Of a stretch of 64,000 bases of DNA, positions 43,234 through 52,349 are shown piece after piece. The stretch comes from JAZBPO01 sp963691775 (GTDB lineage Bacteria; Pseudomonadota; Gammaproteobacteria; Pseudomonadales; Azotimanducaceae). The position numbers and the translations under genes were made by a program. The notes below the pieces were generated by a model, which was not told the DNA's origin, made no database searches, and saw only the letters and a list, made by a program, of their open reading frames with translations. How positions within the stretch are numbered: position 1 is the first letter of the stretch; every line of letters starts with the position of its first letter. Where the stretch lies: positions 3,472,001 through 3,536,000 of the forward strand of contig OY829369.1 in assembly GCA_963691775.1 (NCBI GenBank), written 5' to 3'.

Positions 43234-45030
43234 ATGCTAAAGCTCTACAAGCAGATTTGGTTGCTGCTTCTGCCGTCTGAACGGCGCGAAGCCGGCGTAC
43301 TGATGGTCCTTGTCGTCGCGATGAGCCTGCTGCAGCTCATTGGCGTCGCGTCGGTCATGCCCTTCCTTTCCGTCGCTGCGAATCCGACTTCAGTGGAGAC
43401 GAATGCCTATCTAAAGGCGGCGTACGAAGCGCTGCGGATAAGCGACGTGGACAGGTTCCTGCAGGCGCTTGCTGCTGCTGTGTTTGTCACCGTGATCCTG
43501 TCGAGCGCCATCAAGGCACTCGCGACCTACGCAATCGTTCGGTTTTCTGAACTCCGTCGTTATGCCCTGAGTCAGCGTTTGATGGCAGGTTACCTTCAGC
43601 GCCCGTTCGAGTTTTTCCTGCAGGAACACACCGCGAACCTGGGCAGCAATATTCTCGGGGAGGCGGATCAATTGGTCAGTCAAGCGATCGGTCCGGCAGT
43701 CAGGCTGATTGCAGATTCGGCTGTCGTCATGTCGATCATGTTGTTGCTGGTCGTTATTGATCCCGTTCTTGCCGGTTGGATCGTCCTGGGGGCCGTGGGG
43801 TGCTACGGAGGAATCTATCTTTGGCTCGGTGGCCTGCTTGGTCGTGTCGGCTCGAGCCGCCTGGCTGCCAATCGGGCCCGCTACCATGTTGTTCAGGAGG
43901 CGTTCGCGAGTATCAAGGGCATCAAGGTGGGAGGGCACGAGGGGTTCTTCCTCCGACGTTACGAGGATATCGAGAGACGCTACGTATCCGCGCACTCCTA
44001 CCTGCAGATCGCAACGCAGATACCCCGTTTCGCGTTTGAGGGCGTGGCCTTCGGGGGGCTGCTCATCGTGCTGATGGTTCTGCTTGAGCGGTCGGGATCT
44101 ATTGCGGCGGCATTGCCCGTACTCGGAGTCTATGCGTTCGGCGCCTTCCGTCTGCTGCCCGCAATGCAGAGTGCGTACGCTAACGTCGCCGCCCTCCGCT
44201 ACTCCGCCTCCGCTCTGGAGTCCATGCGTCGAGAACTCGCGGCCGCAAGTGCTGGCGAGATCTGCCTCCCCACTGGGCGACCTGCGGCGCTTCCTCTCAA
44301 GACGGCGGTGCAGCTGGACCGCGTTACGTTCTCTTACCCTGGCATGCCGACGCCTGCGCTAAAGGATGTCAGCCTAACCATCCCGGCGCTCACAACGGTC
44401 GCCTTCGTCGGGCCGACCGGGTCAGGCAAGAGTACCATCGCCAATCTGTTACTCGGTCTGCTGGAGGCCGATTCGGGGCGACTGTTGGTGGATGGGACGC
44501 CGATCGATCGCAAGAATGTCGATCGCTGGCAGGCGACGATCGGATACGTGCCACAGGACGTGAGGCTCGCGGATGCTTCAATCCGTAGCAACATTGCATT
44601 CGGTATATCGGAGCAAGACGTGGACGAGGAGGCGGTTCAGCGAGCCGCGCGTATCGCCAACCTACACCAGTACATTATTAGCGACCTTGAGGATGGCTAC
44701 GACTCGACGGTCGGTGAGAATGGTGTCCGCCTATCCGGGGGGCAGCGTCAGCAGATGGGGATCGCGCGAGCTCTGTACCACGATCCGGCGATGCTCGTGC
44801 TTGATGAGGCCACGAGTGCCCTCGATAACCTCACTGAGAACGCGGTCATGAACGCGGTCAACGGACTCGCTCGTCTGAAGACGGTCGTACTGATCGCGCA
44901 CAGGCTGAGTACGGTGCGGAACTGCGATCGCATCATCGTCCTCGACGGAGGGGCAGTGTCTGCCGTAGGTACCTATGAATCACTTTGCGCCGAACACGAT
45001 CGCTTTCGGGAGATGGTCGAGGCTGGATGA
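43234..45030 (+). CDS. ABC exporter (fused permease and ATPase)
   Basis: This 598-residue protein has six N-terminal hydrophobic helices (ending near residue 310) and an ABC domain. That domain has Walker A GPTGSGKST (~393-401), signature LSGGQRQQ (~500) and Walker B MLVLDEATSALD (~520), with the H-loop in LIAHRLSTV. Its membrane part (MLKLYKQIWLLLLPSERREA GVLMVLVV) resembles the PglK/HepA-type polysaccharide or peptide exporters. Downstream of the RiPP-like cassette it could export the product, and association with the flanking GT2 genes is equally possible. It has higher G+C than the cassette. Confidence 0.85.
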   Translation: MLKLYKQIWLLLLPSERREAGVLMVLVVAMSLLQLIGVASVMPFLSVAANPTSVETNAYLKAAYEALRISDVDRFLQALAAAVFVTVILSSAIKALATYAIVRFSELRRYALSQRLMAGYLQRPFEFFLQEHTANLGSNILGEADQLVSQAIGPAVRLIADSAVVMSIMLLLVVIDPVLAGWIVLGAVGCYGGIYLWLGGLLGRVGSSRLAANRARYHVVQEAFASIKGIKVGGHEGFFLRRYEDIERRYVSAHSYLQIATQIPRFAFEGVAFGGLLIVLMVLLERSGSIAAALPVLGVYAFGAFRLLPAMQSAYANVAALRYSASALESMRRELAAASAGEICLPTGRPAALPLKTAVQLDRVTFSYPGMPTPALKDVSLTIPALTTVAFVGPTGSGKSTIANLLLGLLEADSGRLLVDGTPIDRKNVDRWQATIGYVPQDVRLADASIRSNIAFGISEQDVDEEAVQRAARIANLHQYIISDLEDGYDSTVGENGVRLSGGQRQQMGIARALYHDPAMLVLDEATSALDNLTENAVMNAVNGLARLKTVVLIAHRLSTVRNCDRIIVLDGGAVSAVGTYESLCAEHDRFREMVEAG

Positions 45031-45302
45031 ACAACATGTGCGGCTTCGACTGCGCCGCTTCGGCTTTTTGGCGCCCCGGACTGCGCGCGTTTACCGGAGG
45101 GTCCATCGGGAGCGACCGCCCGGGGGACTTCCCGGACAGCCATCGAGGTGGCAAACACCCACGCAGGTCAGGAGACTTGTCGTTGTGTCTCTGACCCGTA
45201 ACGTCGCGTCATCAACGCGTTACCCTCGCACATTCACCGCTCATTCGAACTGGCTTGGGCCCCCGCGCTGCCTTCGAGCAACGTGGCTTTTCAAACAGAA
45301 CC

Positions 45303-45345
45303 CGGTCTGGGGCGGCAACTTCGACCACCGGCGCGACAGGATCGA
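45303..45345 (+). pseudogene. Tiny RAYT fragment
   Basis: The + frame encodes WGGNFDHRRDRIE, which matches FDHRRDWIEQ in RAYT proteins (compare 9859-10307). It is 14 codons long and lies between the ABC gene and a convergent glycosyltransferase. The rest of 45031-45363 holds no gene. Confidence 0.4.
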
Positions 45346-45363
45346 GCCGCCCCCCTCATGACG

Positions 45364-46062
45364 TCACGATCCGCCTCCTCGCCGCGCCTGCAGGCGACGG
45401 CGCACCACCTCGAGATAATCACGCTTCAGCGCCGAGCTTCGAAGCGTGAAGTTCTCGCCATGCAGACGGCGCCTAAGAACCAGTGCATCCACCGGCTGAA
45501 AGGAAAACCTCGCCGCGCGTGCTCGATTCATCCAGTCCACAAACTCACCGCCAGCGAGGCGCGTATCGAAGGCACCGATTCTCTCGAAGGCCTCGCGCCG
45601 GACCATGAGGGCACCCGCCAGTAGTCCGCTGCTGTCGCCTTGAGGCTGCCTCAGCCGTGAACGCACGTTCGCCGGCGCGCGGGGACACACGAACTGCTCC
45701 ACCCGGCCGTGTGCTCCTGCCAGCGCAGGGTCTGCGACCAGCGCCTGCAACAGCCTAGCGCAGTGATCCCGGGTCCATAGATCGTCAGCGTCGAGAAACG
45801 TCACGAATTCCGCGTCGCCCTCTGCAAGTGCTCGATTTCGCGCCGCGGCGATGCCCAGCCGCTCCTCATGAACAACGCAGCGCAGCGGCCGGGCTTGAAA
45901 ACGCTCCACGAGTTCCCGCGTTCGGTCTGTCGCACCATCTACGGTGACGAAAACGCGCACGTCTGCGTGGCTCTGCGCAGCGATGCTTTCCAAAGCTTCG
46001 GTGACGTACTTCTCAGCCTGATATGCCGCCATGACGACATCGACGGACGCCCGGGCCTTCAT
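45364..46062 (-). CDS. Family 2 glycosyltransferase
   Basis: This 232-residue GT-A protein has VDVVMAAYQAEKYVTEALES, VTVDGATDRTRELVERF, AEFVTFLDADDLWTRDH (DxD) and ALMVRREAFERIGAFDTRLA GGEFVDWMNRA (acidic catalytic region). It is G+C-rich, unlike the GT2 at 38305. It overlaps the preceding gene by 4 bp (ATGA), so the pair is translationally coupled. Acceptor unknown. Confidence 0.85.
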   Translation of the reverse strand: MKARASVDVVMAAYQAEKYVTEALESIAAQSHADVRVFVTVDGATDRTRELVERFQARPLRCVVHEERLGIAAARNRALAEGDAEFVTFLDADDLWTRDHCARLLQALVADPALAGAHGRVEQFVCPRAPANVRSRLRQPQGDSSGLLAGALMVRREAFERIGAFDTRLAGGEFVDWMNRARAARFSFQPVDALVLRRRLHGENFTLRSSALKRDYLEVVRRRLQARRGGGS

Positions 46063-46613
46063 ATCGGCGGTCGCTCGCCGAGTGCAGCCATCTCGCGGCG
46101 GAGCATCTCCAGCAGCTCGGCTCTGCTTTCCCGAAACAGCGCCGAGGGATTCCGGTCATGGTGGTGGCGTCGGAGCGTTACGCTGGCCCGAATCGCATGA
46201 CGCGCGCCTGAGCGTATCGATCGCTTGAACCAGTCCGCATTGTCGGCGTGCCGAAGCGCAGGATCGAATGTCTCGCGCCCTTCGGGTAGCGAGGGCTCGC
46301 AGGTCTTTGTCCCCAGCACCCCGCTCGGCTTCACGTCACCGAGGAGACCAGGACTTGCCGATACGGCGCGCGCAGCCGCTGGCTGCAGAATCAGTTCAGT
46401 TTGTCTTTGAACGCCTGCAGCCGCGTTGACGGCAGCCAATTTTGGGGCGAGTGCATCGATCGCGGAAAGTGCGGTGATGAGGCGACCCGACTGAGCGGCA
46501 TCCTGCGAATCGCGGTCCAACGCGAGTGCATACGATGGACGCGTCGTTGCGCAGGCTCTAGGGCTGCAGGTTTCGCGGTTAATAGTGATGTCTCGCTGTG
46601 GATCGACCAGCAA
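46059..46613 (-). CDS. Glycosyltransferase-like protein, probably truncated
   Basis: The last ~75 residues (FDPALRHADNADWFKRSIRS GARHAIRASVTLRRHHHDRN) match the C-terminal part of GT2 proteins that have F-D…DxDW. The N-terminal ~100 residues lack the nucleotide-binding and DxD regions and do not look like a GT-A start, so the gene is probably a remnant fused to unrelated sequence. It precedes and overlaps the intact GT2 gene at 45364. Confidence 0.45.
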   Translation of the reverse strand: MLVDPQRDITINRETCSPRACATTRPSYALALDRDSQDAAQSGRLITALSAIDALAPKLAAVNAAAGVQRQTELILQPAAARAVSASPGLLGDVKPSGVLGTKTCEPSLPEGRETFDPALRHADNADWFKRSIRSGARHAIRASVTLRRHHHDRNPSALFRESRAELLEMLRREMAALGERPPI

Positions 46614-46879
46614 TGGACGACGGTATGGATAGCTGATGAGGCAGCACTGCTAGCGTAGGCACGGCCTGGTGACGGCGTTGACCATGGCACGAAAGCGCCC
46701 ACCTCGGCGAGATGCGTGGTCAGCGCGCGGCGGTGGGCTGCGCGAACCAAAGCGTCGTCGCCGACTGCACCTGCTGACGGCCAACGGTCTCCGAGCTGCC
46801 CTCTGCGTCGAGGTATTTACCGCACCCCGTAGACCCGAATGCACAGGGTGCGGAGAACTGGAATGGCGCGATATGCATA

Positions 46880-47960
46880 GGCATTTGAGACCAAGGCAGT
46901 CGCTCGCTTGCTGCCGCCGGAGAGTGCGACGCTGGAGTCTGTGTCGGCCGAGTTCGGCGTGAGTATCCCGACGCTCGAACGCTGGCGGTCTCAGGCGCTG
47001 GCGGAGACCGGAGCATGGACCAGGAACTGTCCTGCTCGGCTGGAAGCCGTCATTCACACCGCTACGCTCGATGAGCAAGCTTCAAACGCCTGGTGTCGCG
47101 GGCACAGTGGCTTTCCACAGGACCTTGAGCGCTGGCGGACCCAGGCCATGAATTCCTTTAACGACGACGCTACAGAAACAGTGAGCCGGGAAAAGGCCCG
47201 GGCGGATTGCAAACGGATCAAGGCACTCAAGCGAGACCTGAAGCACGGGCAGAAAGCCTTGGCTGAGACGGCGGCGCTGCTGGCGCTGTCAAAAGAGCTC
47301 TCGGCGAGCTTCCGCGAGGGCGGGGACGAATGATCCCCGTGGAGGATCGCAAGGCCATCGTTGCCAACCGTTATCAAGCACGGGCCGGCGGTGCACGGCT
47401 TGCGCCGCCGTGCGAACTGATCGGCGTGGACCCGCGAACGGTTCAGCGCTGGCGCTGGGAAGATGGTCTCGAACGTGGGGACCATCGGCCATATGCGGCC
47501 CGATCGAGACCGGGACATGCGCTCGGCGACGCAGAACGCGAAGAGGTCCTCGAGCTCGCCAACAGCGATCGGTTGTCAGACGTCCCGCCGGCGCGAATCG
47601 TCCCCGAAATGACCGAAGAAGGGCGCTACGTTGTCTCGGAACCCGCATTCTGTTGCGTCTTGCGCGACGCAGATCAGGTTAAACACCGGGGTTACTGAAA
47701 GTTCCGGAGCGGCGGAAGCCGCCGAGCACGCATACGGCGACGGCGCCGAACGACCTGTGGGCCTAGGACATGACCTACGTGCCCGCATCGGTCGTGAGCC
47801 GCTGCCTTTACCTGTACCTGATGCTCGACGTGTTCAGCCGGAACTTCGTAGGCCTCGAGGTGCACGACACCGATGCGTTCAAGCATGCGGCGGATCTGCT
47901 GAAGCGGACCGCATGTGTCCGGGGGGCACGAGGGGCCCGAAGTGAAAGCGTTGGACGCGG
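46880..47960 (+). mobile_element. IS3-family element, degraded
   Basis: OrfA is recognisable at 46884-47333: AFETKAVARLLPPESATLES VSAEFGVSIPTLERWR and the end AALLALSKELSASFREGGDE. OrfB begins at 47330 with a helix-turn-helix (DPRTVQRWRWEDGLERGDHR PYA) and stops at 47696. Its integrase part continues in another frame (LWAXDMTYVPASVVSRCLYL YLMLDVFSRNFVGLEVHDTD) and is lost near 47960. A frameshift and a missing C-terminus make it inactive. It is a different IS3 type from 17341-17636. Confidence 0.75.
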
Positions 47961-48134
47961 CAGGCCCGAAGGATCGCGCGCAGCGGATGAGACGGACGGC
48001 CCTTCGCGCTGTTCGGTTAGCAGGGCTGTCGAGCGACACCCGAATCTGCCGCTAAGGCGACACCCAGATTTACGCACCCCCGAGTGATACCCCGATAGCC
48101 TCGTCCGCTTGCGCAGCCCGCGGAGACGGACGAA

Positions 48135-48683
48135 GTGGTTGTCGACCTGGAGATGCAGATGACCATTAAGACCTTGGCGCGCAATGGCGTGCCGAACCGA
48201 TCCATCGCCCGCCAACTCGGCGTTTCGGACGACACCGTCCGCTACCAGCGGCGCAAGCTCCCAAAGGGGCGAACCGGATGGCCGTGCGGAGCAGCAGCGC
48301 ATCGCTGTGCAGTTCCTCGACGCCGTCGACCACTGGATCCAAAATCAGCCCGACGGTCGCGGTCTGAACACCGCCGAGCTCCACGACTGGCTCGTCGCCG
48401 AGCACGACTACCCGGGCAGCCGCCGGTCCGTACAGCGCTTCGTGTCCGACACCTATCCGGCTCCGGCACGCCGGGCGCGGCGGCGGGTCGAGACCCCGCC
48501 CGGCGCCCAGGCGCAGGCGGACGGGGCGACCTTCCTGCACGTCGTCATCGGGGAGCGGGAGACGAGGCCCTGACGGCAGCAATCCTGGACCGGCTGCTGC
48601 ATCGGGCCCACGTGCTGAACATCAAAGGCAGGAGCTACGAACGACGATACCTAGAACAGACCCTGAACGCGCAAAGCGCATGA
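48135..48683 (+). mobile_element. IS21-family element with internal deletion
   Basis: The left part encodes the IstA start (IKTLARNGVPNRSIARQLGV SDDTVRYQRRKLP), then after a frameshift near 48270 QQRIAVQFLDAVDHWIQNQP and QRFVSDTYP. At about 48565 this joins directly to the end of IstB (DEALTAAILDRLLHRAHVLN IKGRSYERRYLEQTL). The catalytic part of IstA and most of IstB are missing, so about 2 kb were deleted. Confidence 0.8.
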
Positions 48684-49402
48684 CGTCAGATCACCTGGAG
48701 GGTGCGTAAAGGAAGGTATCGCCGTTACGCGCAAAAGTGGATGTCGCTTGACAAGTGCGGGCGCTCGAGGCCGGATCGAAGAGTTCGGAGCTGCCCCTTG
48801 GCCGTTTCGCCGGCCTCGAGTCCGCGCCTGACCTCGGGTTCAGCGTCTGGCAGTACGTCGTATTTGTAGACTGGGAAGGACGCCAGGTGCGCCCGGGCAA
48901 GTCAGGACGCATCCCAAAGGGCGTACCCCCCTGCGCTCTCGCGCAACTGTAGCTCTCCCGCCCACTGGCGAGTTTGTATACGCCGAATCGAGACGGCGTT
49001 CCCCGCAGCCGTCTGCTCAGCGTTCGCCAAGAAACTTTGCCGGATATCTACAGTAGACCGTCGCACGTTCGGTCGCCCCTGGGCGGGCTGGAGTCCACGA
49101 TGAGCGCTTCCGACGTCGGCGCCACAGACTGGGTGTCCAACGTAGGCGAACGCAGGCGGGCGCCATAGGCTGGGTGTTCAAAGTAGGCGAACGTAGGCGG
49201 GACATCGGCGACGCGTCAGGTCGCGTCAAACAGGCGCCCATCTGCGGGGGAGGGGAAGTAGACTGGGCAAGACGGTGGGGCCCGGCGCGCGCGGCCGGAT
49301 GACTTCGTTCGGCTTGCAGCAGCGGGAGCACACTTGCGGGCTAACGAAGTATGTCGCAGCTGCGGCATCCCCACCTGCCCCCGTTGCTCCGCTGCTAAGG
49401 CG
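48684..49402. other. Intergenic with a two-copy direct repeat
   Basis: No gene is supported in these 719 bp. At 49128-49205 a ~38-bp unit occurs twice in tandem (CTGGGTGTCCAACGTAGGCG and CTGGGTGTTCAAAGTAGGCG starts). The GGGTGTCCA core is the same as in the junction motifs near 10388, 16505 and 17326. The segment marks the right limit of the second mobile-element region. Confidence 0.45.
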
Positions 49403-50260
49403 TCAGGTCAGCCGCCGAACGATCTCCGCGATGTGGGCAGGGCCAACTTCGCAACAGCCGCCGATGATGGTCGCTCCCATCTCGGCCCAGGCCTCAGCGA
49501 ATTCCGCGTAAGCCTCCGGAGTAAGGTCCGTACGGGTCGACAACTCTCTGACGGTTGCCCCCACCTGCACGAAACTACGGGTGATTCCAGTGAAGCCATT
49601 CGCATAGGCTCCGAAAGGTTTTTCACAGCCCTTGATGACGTCCACCGCGGCCGTGACCGCTTCGGGCGTGGCGCAATTCACCAGCAGAGCGTCGGCGTGG
49701 TCGATGCAGTCCATCACCCCTTCCAGGTGCTCACCGGACCGGAGCTTTGTGCCGTCGTAGTCGTCTACAGACATGCTGAGCCATACGGGTCTGCCGTGCC
49801 CGCGCGCGCCAGCGAGCGCGACGCGGACATGGTCCAGCGCCGAGACTGTTTCGATCAGAAAGTGATCCACATACGGCGCCTGAATGCGGCAGATCTCTGC
49901 GATGCGCTCGACAGCATCCAGCGGAAGCGGACCTGTCTGATAGGAGCCGATCAAAGGACCTATGGCGCCCGCAATGCGTCCACCACCCGCAGCATCACGG
50001 CTGGCGCAAGCAATCTCGCACGCCTTCCGGTGGAGCGGCTCGAATTGCGCGTCCAAGCCGGCAGGGATCAACCTGTCGTGATGAACTGCATAGGTGTTGG
50101 TGGTCGCCACCATGGCGCCGGCGGTAAAAAAGTCGTCATGTACAGCGCGCACCACTTCGGCTTCTTCGAGTAGAACCTTCGTGGCCCACAAGGGGGTCGG
50201 TTCCCCAGCGCACCGGGCCATCAACTCTTGACCAACTCCGCCATCCAGGATCGTGATCAT
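49403..50260 (-). CDS. Homocysteine S-methyltransferase family protein
   Basis: Using ATG 50260 the protein has 285 residues. It opens MITILDGGVGQELMAR and has TNTYAVHHDRL. The zinc-binding cysteines are VNCATPEAV (first Cys) and IIGGCCEVGPAHI (Cys pair) near the end, all three present. Such enzymes move a methyl group from S-methylmethionine or betaine-like donors to homocysteine or related thiols. A later Cys/Met PLP enzyme (56344) hints at sulfur amino acid metabolism nearby, but the two are not in an operon. Confidence 0.88.
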   Translation of the reverse strand: MITILDGGVGQELMARCAGEPTPLWATKVLLEEAEVVRAVHDDFFTAGAMVATTNTYAVHHDRLIPAGLDAQFEPLHRKACEIACASRDAAGGGRIAGAIGPLIGSYQTGPLPLDAVERIAEICRIQAPYVDHFLIETVSALDHVRVALAGARGHGRPVWLSMSVDDYDGTKLRSGEHLEGVMDCIDHADALLVNCATPEAVTAAVDVIKGCEKPFGAYANGFTGITRSFVQVGATVRELSTRTDLTPEAYAEFAEAWAEMGATIIGGCCEVGPAHIAEIVRRLT

Positions 50261-50458
50261 GGCTCTATCCGGCAAGATCGATGCGCGGATATATCCCACA
50301 GAGCGCGTCTTGAACCAATTTCAAGTTTCTCAATCAGATCATGAGCAGGGCTTCTTTTCCGCTGGGTGCTTCGCCGCTTCGCGATCATTTCATGCCGCTA
50401 CGGGACGCTGACGCCACGAATGGCTAGGGCTACGAGCGCCAGGCGCTTTCGTCGACCC

Positions 50459-50641
50459 GCATCGTGGATCCACATCGTGGACCCGCATCGTGGACCCGCA
50501 TCGTGGACCCGCATCGTGGATCCACATCGTGGATCCACATCGTGGACCCGCATCGTGGACCCGCATCGTGGACCCGCATCGTGGACCCGCATCGTGGACC
50601 CGCATCGCGGACCCACATCGCGGACCCACATCGCGGACCCG
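50459..50641 (+). repeat. 13-bp minisatellite (about 14 units)
   Basis: The unit GCATCGTGGACCC repeats head to tail with variants GGATCCA and GCGGACCCA. Because 13 is not a multiple of three, all frames stay open and read as cyclic peptides, so none is taken as a gene. It lies in the 494-bp gap between the homocysteine methyltransferase start and the end of the MoxR-type gene. The rest of that gap holds no gene. Confidence 0.9.
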
Positions 50642-50753
50642 CTCAACTTAGCCGAACACATCAGTCCTCGCGTCGCGCCTCGTTCGGTAGCTCTGCCGGT
50701 TCAGGCACTTGCGATTCAGGCGGCCGGCGAAGCCTGGGGCGCCGCGCCCGAGA

Positions 50754-52286
50754 TCAGACCGCGAAACCCCGGAAGTTGCTGACCACCTGGCAGAAGGTCT
50801 CATCAAGTAGCCTGGGCCGAGGTCCATCGCCGTCGACGGGCATCAGCTCGCACGCGATCGGCATCTGCCCCATCGCCGCCGCCAGTGGCCTGAGGAAGGC
50901 CTCCGTGAGCTGCGGGCGGCCCTTTGGATCGATCTCGCCGATCTCGGTTGCGTCCAATCCCATCGCGTCGGCGAGCAATACGATGCGCAACGCAAAATAG
51001 TGCGTTCCATAGCAGATCAGCGCCTGATCGATTCGCTCTCCGTAGAGGCCATGCGCGAGCGCGCGCGAAATTCTCGGCCACTGCGTGCGCGCCTCAAGAT
51101 CATCGAGAAACGCTTTCGCGCAGTAGTCGGCGAGCGCAGTCATGAACTGGTAGCCGAACTGCTGGGCCGTTGCGGCGTACCCCCTGGCGTACTCCTTACG
51201 GAACGCTTCGCGGCCCGCCTCGGACCATTCACCCTCTCGCACAAGTGCTTCGGCCAAGGGATCGGAGGACTGCATGAACGCGAGGTAATAGCTGGCAAGG
51301 CGGTTCGCGGTTTCCAACCCGAGGAAGCCTGCTGCCTCGAACTCGAGCTCCTCGAAGGGCATGGGGGTGGCGGGGTTCGCGGTGCGCGCCTCGCGATAGG
51401 TATGCAGAATCTCGCGGAGCTTCGGTAGAAACAGGGACCACGCCCGCGGGCAGGGGTATGGAATGCCGTCGCGGGTACGCTTGGGCATGTGGAAGAAGTC
51501 GGGGTTCCGGCGCAGAAAGCCCGCGATCCCTGCGTCTCCCGTCGCGTCGGGATACTCAAGGTGCGTGCGCTTGATCCAGTGCTCGAGCGTATCTACGACA
51601 AGGAAGTTCGCCACCCGCGTGACGATCGCGTTCGATGTGGTGCTGACGTTGGTGCCATCGCCCGTGCCCAGGTTGCCGGTCGCGCCGACGAGCGTGTTGC
51701 CGAGATCGAGTCCCTGGAAGCGATTTTCTGTAAGGATCGAAAGCGCGACGTTCTGGATGTTGGGCGAAGCGTTCGAAAAGTCGTCGAGCAGCAGCACCGA
51801 TGCGCCTGCATGCCGCAGCGCCGCCAAGCGCTTGTTGGGAAGCTTGGTCATGAAGGGTGCCTGCCCGCCGTCGGGCGTGGCGAACTCACGCGCATTGGGA
51901 ATGCCACCGAAGTCGACGGCAGATACCTGCCCGGATAATTCCTGGACCACGAACAGCAGCTCGCGGCCGGTCGGTTCGAAGGCGTCGGACGGGTTCATGA
52001 CGAACGCAAGATCGAGCAAATCCGCCACGTGCATTGCGGCGACGCGGTAGCAGGTGGTCTTTCCCTGGCCGGGAAAGCCGCGCAGATAGGTGGGCGTGAC
52101 CGCGCGCGCGAGGAAAGAGCTTCCGCGGACCTTGGCCCAGGCCGACTCGATACGCGTCTGCATGGCCTTGGTCTGACTGCCGCCGTGGAAGCGCTGTAGC
52201 ATGTCGAGCACGAGGCGATCGATAATCTGATCCGTGGTTGCTTCGCGCAGTGCTATGTCCATCTTACTGTTCATGCAGGAACTCAC
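50754..52286 (-). CDS. MoxR-like AAA+ ATPase
   Basis: The 510-residue protein has Walker A GFPGQGKTT (residues ~70-78), Walker B VLLLDDFS (~170), sensor-like VGATGNLGTGDGTN and an arginine-rich region after AIVTRVANFLVV. A ~200-residue C-terminal helical domain follows. MoxR-type ATPases work with VWA-domain proteins as chaperone-like pairs, and the divergent gene 64 bp away encodes such a partner. The start may be Met at 52274 instead, as both lie within a few codons. Confidence 0.82.
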   Translation of the reverse strand: MSSCMNSKMDIALREATTDQIIDRLVLDMLQRFHGGSQTKAMQTRIESAWAKVRGSSFLARAVTPTYLRGFPGQGKTTCYRVAAMHVADLLDLAFVMNPSDAFEPTGRELLFVVQELSGQVSAVDFGGIPNAREFATPDGGQAPFMTKLPNKRLAALRHAGASVLLLDDFSNASPNIQNVALSILTENRFQGLDLGNTLVGATGNLGTGDGTNVSTTSNAIVTRVANFLVVDTLEHWIKRTHLEYPDATGDAGIAGFLRRNPDFFHMPKRTRDGIPYPCPRAWSLFLPKLREILHTYREARTANPATPMPFEELEFEAAGFLGLETANRLASYYLAFMQSSDPLAEALVREGEWSEAGREAFRKEYARGYAATAQQFGYQFMTALADYCAKAFLDDLEARTQWPRISRALAHGLYGERIDQALICYGTHYFALRIVLLADAMGLDATEIGEIDPKGRPQLTEAFLRPLAAAMGQMPIACELMPVDGDGPRPRLLDETFCQVVSNFRGFAV

Positions 52287-52349
52287 GGGTGTGTCAGGCG
52301 ATCGTGCACGACTGTTGCGCCTTCGCCCTGCTGTGGAGCGGCGACTCGC

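Noticed and set aside
50459..50641. CRISPR array
   Set aside because: The units are 13 bp, contiguous and without unique spacers, so it is a tandem repeat.
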